64,000 bases of DNA from Nostoc sp. FACHB-110. GTDB lineage: Bacteria; Cyanobacteriota; Cyanobacteriia; Cyanobacteriales; Nostocaceae. The notes below the pieces were generated by a model, which had not been told where the DNA came from, did no database searches, and was given only the letters and a program-made list of their open reading frames with translations. Of the stretch, positions 59,833 to 64,000 are shown one piece after another. The stretch covers positions 1 to 64,000 of the forward strand of contig NZ_JACJRU010000027.1 in assembly GCF_014697425.1 (NCBI RefSeq), written 5' to 3'. The position numbers and the translations under genes were made by a program. Positions within the stretch are counted from its first letter, which is position 1. Every line of letters begins with the position of its first letter.

Positions 59833-60978
59833 TTAGTTATTCAACGGTAGACAGATAATAAATTCGCTCCCTTTACCTAATACAGAATTAACTGAAATTT
59901 GACCTTGATGAGCCTCAACAATACGTCGAGAAAGGTATAAACCTAAACCGCTACCTGCACTTTTGTGGCTGCCTTGGCGAAATCGTTCAAATAAAGTGCT
60001 TTGTTCTTCCGGAGGAATCCCAGAACCAGTATCAGCTACCACAATATTAATATAATTACTACTAGCGGTAGATGAGGAGAGTCCAGAGGAGGAAATTGTG
60101 CTATTCTCTGTGGCAGAAAAAAGGCGAATCGTGATTTGTCCAGATTCAGTAAATTTGATGGCATTACCTACTAAATTGGTTAATAAACGATGTAGTTCCA
60201 GGCGATCGCCCATAGTTGTAGTATTAGTTAAATCCTCAGCATAATCCACTTTGATAGGCAATGCTTTTGCCTGGGCTAGGGTTGTAAGTTCACCAACTAC
60301 TTCGTCTATTAATTGCTTTAAATTGACTGGTTGAAATGCTAAAGTTTTACGCCCAGCTTCAAATCGATATACTTCTAATAAGGTGTTGACCATTGATAAC
60401 AAGTTAGCATTGCTCCGGGCCATAATAGTGAGTACTTCTTGCATTTGTGGTGACAACTGCCCCAACGCACCTTGTTCAAATAACATCAACATTCGATCTG
60501 CGGCGACTAAGGGAGTGCGTAAATCATGGGTGAGACGGGAAACAAAATCTTCTCGCTGACGGGCAATTTCATCACGCTCATCCATGCTATGCTTTAGCCT
60601 GAGCAGCGATCGCACTCTGGCAAGTAATTCATCTACGGTTACAGGTTTACGAATAAAATCATCAGCACCTAAATCTAAACCATGTGCCACGTTAGGCGCA
60701 TCATGAGCAGTAATCAACAAAATCGGGATATACTGTGGCAAGTTCATCTCACCACGGATGCGCTTGGTGACTTCATATCCATCAATTCCTGGCATCATCA
60801 AATCTAGCAATACCAAGTCGCAAGGAGAAGCTTCTAATTTTTCTAATGCTATTATGCCGTTTTCTGCGGTGCTAACTGTATAACCTTCTTCTTCCAAGAT
60901 AGTTTTGATTAAAAAAACGTTATCTGGTGAATCATCAACAACTAAAATTTTGTCAGGGCGAGGAGATAGTGAACTCAT
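59833..60978 (-). CDS. hybrid response regulator-histidine kinase
   Basis: A 381-residue cytoplasmic protein with an N-terminal receiver (DD at 15-16, phospho-acceptor D59 in LVLLDLMMPG, K111 in IRKPV) followed by a HisKA kinase (H151 in LTHDLRTPL) and ATPase domain with LVGNAIKFTESG, VADTGSGIPPEE and GSGLGLYLSRRIVE. The receiver-first order implies phosphorelay control of the kinase. No partner gene is adjacent. Confidence 0.9.
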   Translation of the reverse strand: MSSLSPRPDKILVVDDSPDNVFLIKTILEEEGYTVSTAENGIIALEKLEASPCDLVLLDLMMPGIDGYEVTKRIRGEMNLPQYIPILLITAHDAPNVAHGLDLGADDFIRKPVTVDELLARVRSLLRLKHSMDERDEIARQREDFVSRLTHDLRTPLVAADRMLMLFEQGALGQLSPQMQEVLTIMARSNANLLSMVNTLLEVYRFEAGRKTLAFQPVNLKQLIDEVVGELTTLAQAKALPIKVDYAEDLTNTTTMGDRLELHRLLTNLVGNAIKFTESGQITIRLFSATENSTISSSGLSSSTASSNYINIVVADTGSGIPPEEQSTLFERFRQGSHKSAGSGLGLYLSRRIVEAHQGQISVNSVLGKGSEFIICLPLNN

Positions 60979-61286
60979 GTCAGCGAAGCGTCTCAGGTAG
61001 ATGTGAGTTTTGCGGGCGAAACTTCTAGGTCGCTGCCACTTTTTAATGATTTATTAATGATTAAAAATTCCGCCCTGTACAGTGGCATAGCCTATAATTG
61101 TAATGTAATTGATAAGAATTAAAAGTCAATTACATCAATAAGTTGTACTTGATATATTAGCAATAAATTCAGTCTATCGAAATTCATATTCAAAGTAATT
61201 AGTAAAAATTAAAAAGGCAAAAATCAAACAGATTTTTTGCCTTTTAACTTATGACTTACTACTTACTACCCACCACCAATTGCTAA
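60979..61286. other. intergenic, AT-rich, nothing recognised
   Basis: A 308-bp gap between two minus-strand genes. AAAAGGCAAAAA...TTTTTTGCCTTTT near 61210-61248 forms a hairpin that may terminate transcripts read into it. Confidence 0.4.
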
Positions 61287-61832
61287 TTAATAAACGGTAA
61301 AAGAATCAACCACATTTTCCATAGTCCGCTTCACCTTTGACCACCGTTTTTCAGGTATTGAGGCATTGAAGGTAAACAACTTGCCACGGCCAACAGCAAC
61401 ACTAGCGATATTATGGCGTTGCTGGTTATTTGGGAGTTTTACCAAATACTCTAATATATAGTAGGTTTTTCCTTCCGTTTCTTTTTCTCGAGCATCCACC
61501 AATTCGGCTGTCCGACCAGAATCAGAAGGTGCAAGAGCCGCTTTTCCTAATTTATACCCAACTTCTGTGGGTGCGCCCAGTTCTTTTAAACTTTTCCCTT
61601 CAGGAACCGGACTAATAACTACAGAGACATTTTCAGATATCTCAATTAAATCATGGAATACTACATCCGGGCCATTGTTAACTTTCACTGGCAACCAGCC
61701 ATTGGGATATAAAAATTGATAGCCATCAGTTGTATCTACATAACTTTTGAATCCAGCCGCAGTAGCTACATCAGGATTACTCAAGCTGAAACTCAAAATT
61801 AATAGCAAAATAAAAGTAATTCTTTTCCACAT
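61287..61832 (-). CDS. PsbP-family (CyanoP-like) protein
   Basis: A 181-residue exported protein. Signal peptide (ITFILLLILSFSLS...ATAA), then the PsbP fold: FKSYVDTTDGYQFLYPNGW, VVFHDLIEISENVSVVISPV, SLKELGAPTEVGYKL and the C-terminal KRWSKVKRTMENVVDSF. CyanoP is a luminal protein linked to photosystem II assembly. No lipobox Cys is visible, unlike the lipidated CyanoP of some species. Confidence 0.87.
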   Translation of the reverse strand: MWKRITFILLLILSFSLSNPDVATAAGFKSYVDTTDGYQFLYPNGWLPVKVNNGPDVVFHDLIEISENVSVVISPVPEGKSLKELGAPTEVGYKLGKAALAPSDSGRTAELVDAREKETEGKTYYILEYLVKLPNNQQRHNIASVAVGRGKLFTFNASIPEKRWSKVKRTMENVVDSFTVY

Positions 61833-62173
61833 TGTTAAAGATTCCTCAGGGCTGGAAGCAACACAAACTAGCGTTATTGATCGTTTTTATTGTCCCATCA
61901 TCTGGGTCTTTGCAGATGCCGAGATTAGTTACTTATGCTCACAACTAACGAATTACGCTGGTTTAACCTGGGTACGATACCACGAGAAATTGAGAAATGG
62001 TTTGGACAGGGCTGTTCTTCCCAAAAGCGAGAAGTTGGCTTGAAAAAGAGGTTAGAGACTAGAAGCTAGGGGCTAGAGAAGAAATGAGATTCTGCTGTAA
62101 ATAGCTATCTTGAAAAACTCAAATTACCCTCGAGGGTACTGCGATGCTGAATAATACTGAGCCAAGATGTTTG

Positions 62174-62335
62174 TTAACTCACATCTTGCACCTAGCCCCA
62201 GCGAATGGAATTCGCGGCTATACAAACGAAGTCCGCCTACGCGGACTGACGAGAAATCAAGGGTTTGGAACCCGCGCAGGCGGGTTTTGTCTGTGTAGCC
62301 GCGACTTCAGTCGCCTGGTGCAAGATATGAGTTAA
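62174..62335 (-). mobile_element. MITE, family 2, copy 2
   Basis: TTAACTCACATCTTGCAC (62174-62191) and GTGCAAGATATGAGTTAA (62318-62335) form an 18-bp inverted repeat with one mismatch. The interior is the reverse complement of copy 1 (10273-10468) without its two extra segments, so this is the shorter, probably original form. Confidence 0.85.
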
Positions 62336-62459
62336 AGAACAAACTTAACGGTAGCAAATATTTTTACTAGATAAATTGACAACCAGCCTCCAGATTCAAC
62401 TGTGGGGTTCAAAAATCTCAAATCCATAACTGCTTGAGCGTAAAATTGAGGAAAAATAT

Positions 62460-63452
62460 ATGCCTTTGAAAAATTACGGGGTTTTGAAATGTCGAGCTAT
62501 TGATCGTAAGCTTGGTGAAGGATCTTCGCCTCATTACCAAGTGCTGGTAACTGATGACAAACAAAAGCACCGCATCGCTATCAATGTTAAATCAAAGCAG
62601 AGTCCATCAGAGTTGCTGTATTTTGTAGACGAAAATTTCTCTCACCCCATCACAAGAGAATTGCAAGAGTTAGATTTTGGTTTTCATGAGTTACCAAGAA
62701 AACCAGGAGGGTTAGCGTTAGATTATATTCGAGGTAATTTATTTGACCCAGCGAAGATGAAAGCATTGCCTTTTGATGTGCCTGGGCCAGACAATGATTT
62801 GAATGAGTTGTTGGAATTATATATTGCGCGAGCGATCGCTTCGCAAAATGCTGTTCTTTATCCCTTTGGTGAAAAATGGGGGCCAGAAACCGATGTCAAG
62901 GATAAATACTTTGGTTTTCTCCCTGGTAATGGTATTCACGACATCCACATGAACCAAGGAAACGCCGCACAATTTCAAAAGGATAACGGTGTTTGGCAAG
63001 ATGGGGGACTATTAATTCACTACCCAGCCCGGAATCAATGGGTGGGTATATTTTTAGCCTTCCAATCTCAGTCTTTCCACACAGATGATACCACTGGCAA
63101 CAGACTCGATGTTGTAATTCCGCCAACAACTGCGGCAATTAGAATTGTGGCTGCTTTGGTGAATCCTGTTGGCGAAGATATGGGTAAGGAAACAGTTAGT
63201 TTAATTAACACCTCGCCCGAAAAAGTCGATTTAAGTGGATGGGCGTTAGTAGACAGAAATAAGCGCAAGCAAAGCCTGAGTGGAATTATTAATTCTGGCG
63301 AAGTTGTCAGAATTGCTATAACTCAAGACGGCTTTCAACTAGATAACAATGGCGGCATAATTACTCTACTTGATGACAAAGGTCTCAAGATAGATGGTGT
63401 TGCTTACACCAAAAAAGATGTCCAAAAACAAGGATGGACGGTTTTGTTTTAA
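62460..63452 (+). CDS. DUF2278 protein with C-terminal lamin-tail domain
   Basis: A 330-residue protein. Residues 1-220 match DUF2278 (MPLKNYGVLKCRAIDRK, YIARAIASQNAVLYPFGEKWGPE, GIHDIHMNQGN, GVWQDGGLLIHYP). Residues 235-330 match the lamin-tail (LTD) beta domain (ALVNPVGEDMGKETVSLINTSPEKVDLSGWALVDRN). No signal peptide. Function unknown; LTD domains usually bind surfaces or DNA in exported proteins, so the cytoplasmic look is odd. Confidence 0.82.
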   Translation: MPLKNYGVLKCRAIDRKLGEGSSPHYQVLVTDDKQKHRIAINVKSKQSPSELLYFVDENFSHPITRELQELDFGFHELPRKPGGLALDYIRGNLFDPAKMKALPFDVPGPDNDLNELLELYIARAIASQNAVLYPFGEKWGPETDVKDKYFGFLPGNGIHDIHMNQGNAAQFQKDNGVWQDGGLLIHYPARNQWVGIFLAFQSQSFHTDDTTGNRLDVVIPPTTAAIRIVAALVNPVGEDMGKETVSLINTSPEKVDLSGWALVDRNKRKQSLSGIINSGEVVRIAITQDGFQLDNNGGIITLLDDKGLKIDGVAYTKKDVQKQGWTVLF

Positions 63453-63495
63453 TTTCGTCATTTGTCCTTTGTGTTCAATAATCAAGGACAAATGG

Positions 63496-64000
63496 CTAAA
63501 CAATCTGCAAAACTACTAGCGTCATATCATCAGTGTTTTGCCTATCAGGGCCGATGAACTGCTGCACTTGGTCGAATAGATAATCTACGATTTCTTCTGC
63601 CCCTTTGCAGTAGCGACAAGCTGCACTAAAGGCTGCTACGAAATTTTCTTCATCGAAGCGATCGCCACTAGCAGCCGCCGCATCTGTCAAACCATCTGTA
63701 TAATAAATTACTGTATCCCCAGGTTCTAATTGTACCTGGGCATCTTCGTATTGGCTGTTAGCATCTAAACCAATCAGCATTCCCAATGTATCTAAGCGGC
63801 TAACTGTCTTTGTTGCTGCGTGCCACCACAAAGGTGGATTGTGTGCCGCATTACTGTACGATAAAATCCGATTTTGCGGGTTGTATTCAGAATAAAACAA
63901 TGTCACAAAGCGGTGAGAATTTTCCAAATCAGCATACATGACTCGGTTCAAATTTTGTAAAATCCCAGCCGGAGAATTGCCATGTAATACTTCACCCCGA
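63496..64000 (-). CDS. PP2C/SpoIIE-type phosphatase, C-terminal part (runs off the window)
   Basis: The frame is open from the window edge (RGEVLHGNSPAGILQNLNRVMY) to the stop at 63496. It shows the SpoIIE/RsbU motifs FVTLFYSEYNPQNRILSYSNAAHNPPLWW, LEPGDTVIYYTDGLTDA with metal-binding Asp, and the final NTDDMTLVVLQ. Such phosphatases act on anti-sigma antagonists or as outputs of two-component proteins. The sensory N-terminus lies outside the window. Confidence 0.88.
   Translation of the reverse strand, partial: RGEVLHGNSPAGILQNLNRVMYADLENSHRFVTLFYSEYNPQNRILSYSNAAHNPPLWWHAATKTVSRLDTLGMLIGLDANSQYEDAQVQLEPGDTVIYYTDGLTDAAAASGDRFDEENFVAAFSAACRYCKGAEEIVDYLFDQVQQFIGPDRQNTDDMTLVVLQIV

Overview
The window comes from a filamentous, heterocyst-forming cyanobacterium of the Nostoc/Anabaena type. 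The evidence is hetR (37013-37912), a PatX-like RGSGR peptide gene (24527-24760), the phycobilisome gene apcF, CP12, a CyanoP/PsbP-like gene, glnA with its cyanobacteria-only inhibitor gifA under NtcA boxes, very frequent GCGATCGC (HIP1) octamers, heptamer tandem repeats and several MITE families. No tRNA, rRNA or CRISPR array was recognised.

Layout. 1-5.5 kb: the tail of an IS transposase that has cut off an epimerase gene; a J-domain/His-rich/pentapeptide-repeat protein; a zinc-ribbon membrane protein; then a DAHP synthase gene preceded by two consecutive leader peptides packed with Tyr/Phe/Trp codons, each with its own antiterminator and terminator; then two Uma2 genes around a 21-bp tandem array, duplicated MITEs and a nested MITE. 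5.6-8.5 kb: divergent metal ABC transporter (mntB-mntA / mntC type). 8.7-17.1 kb: accessory genes (esterase, PEP-CTERM protein, HD hydrolase, MetOD1 protein plus histidine kinase, GTPase) and cp12. 17.1-19.2 kb: xisH-xisI-DUF29-tlyA run. 19.3-22 kb: apcF, glnA and gifA. 22-30 kb: ferritin-like protein, Uma2, patX, FAD oxidoreductase, Ser/Thr kinase, phosphatase, and an antitoxin with a wrecked PIN toxin. 30-36 kb: alcohol dehydrogenase-like protein, phosphate permease, coiled-coil DMT transporter. 37-42.8 kb: hetR after a 1.6 kb gene-free region, a Cys-repeat protein, rpsD, moaA, a protease and a hydrolase. 43-53 kb: the housekeeping set clpX-clpP-tig facing asd-dapA-rnj, then an anion permease. 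53.5-64 kb: a Mo-nitrogenase C-terminal-like small protein, a pseudo-orthocaspase, rpmF, a sulfite-oxidase-like enzyme, aldehyde dehydrogenase, a hybrid histidine kinase, a CyanoP-like protein, a DUF2278-LTD protein and a partial PP2C/SpoIIE phosphatase.

How the parts fit. Nitrogen control is concentrated between 19.8 and 38 kb. NtcA boxes of opposite expected effect sit at glnA and gifA, the RGSGR-containing PatX candidate carries a TCCGGA motif in its promoter region, and HetR, the target of RGSGR peptides, lies 12 kb away.

The best candidate for an undescribed system is the tandem aromatic-amino-acid attenuator at 2468-2728. Two translated leaders with six to seven aromatic codons each end inside the 5' strand of an antiterminator, and each antiterminator competes with a Rho-independent terminator. 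The downstream DAHP synthase has no visible allosteric domain, so transcription attenuation may supply the feedback control that the enzyme lacks.
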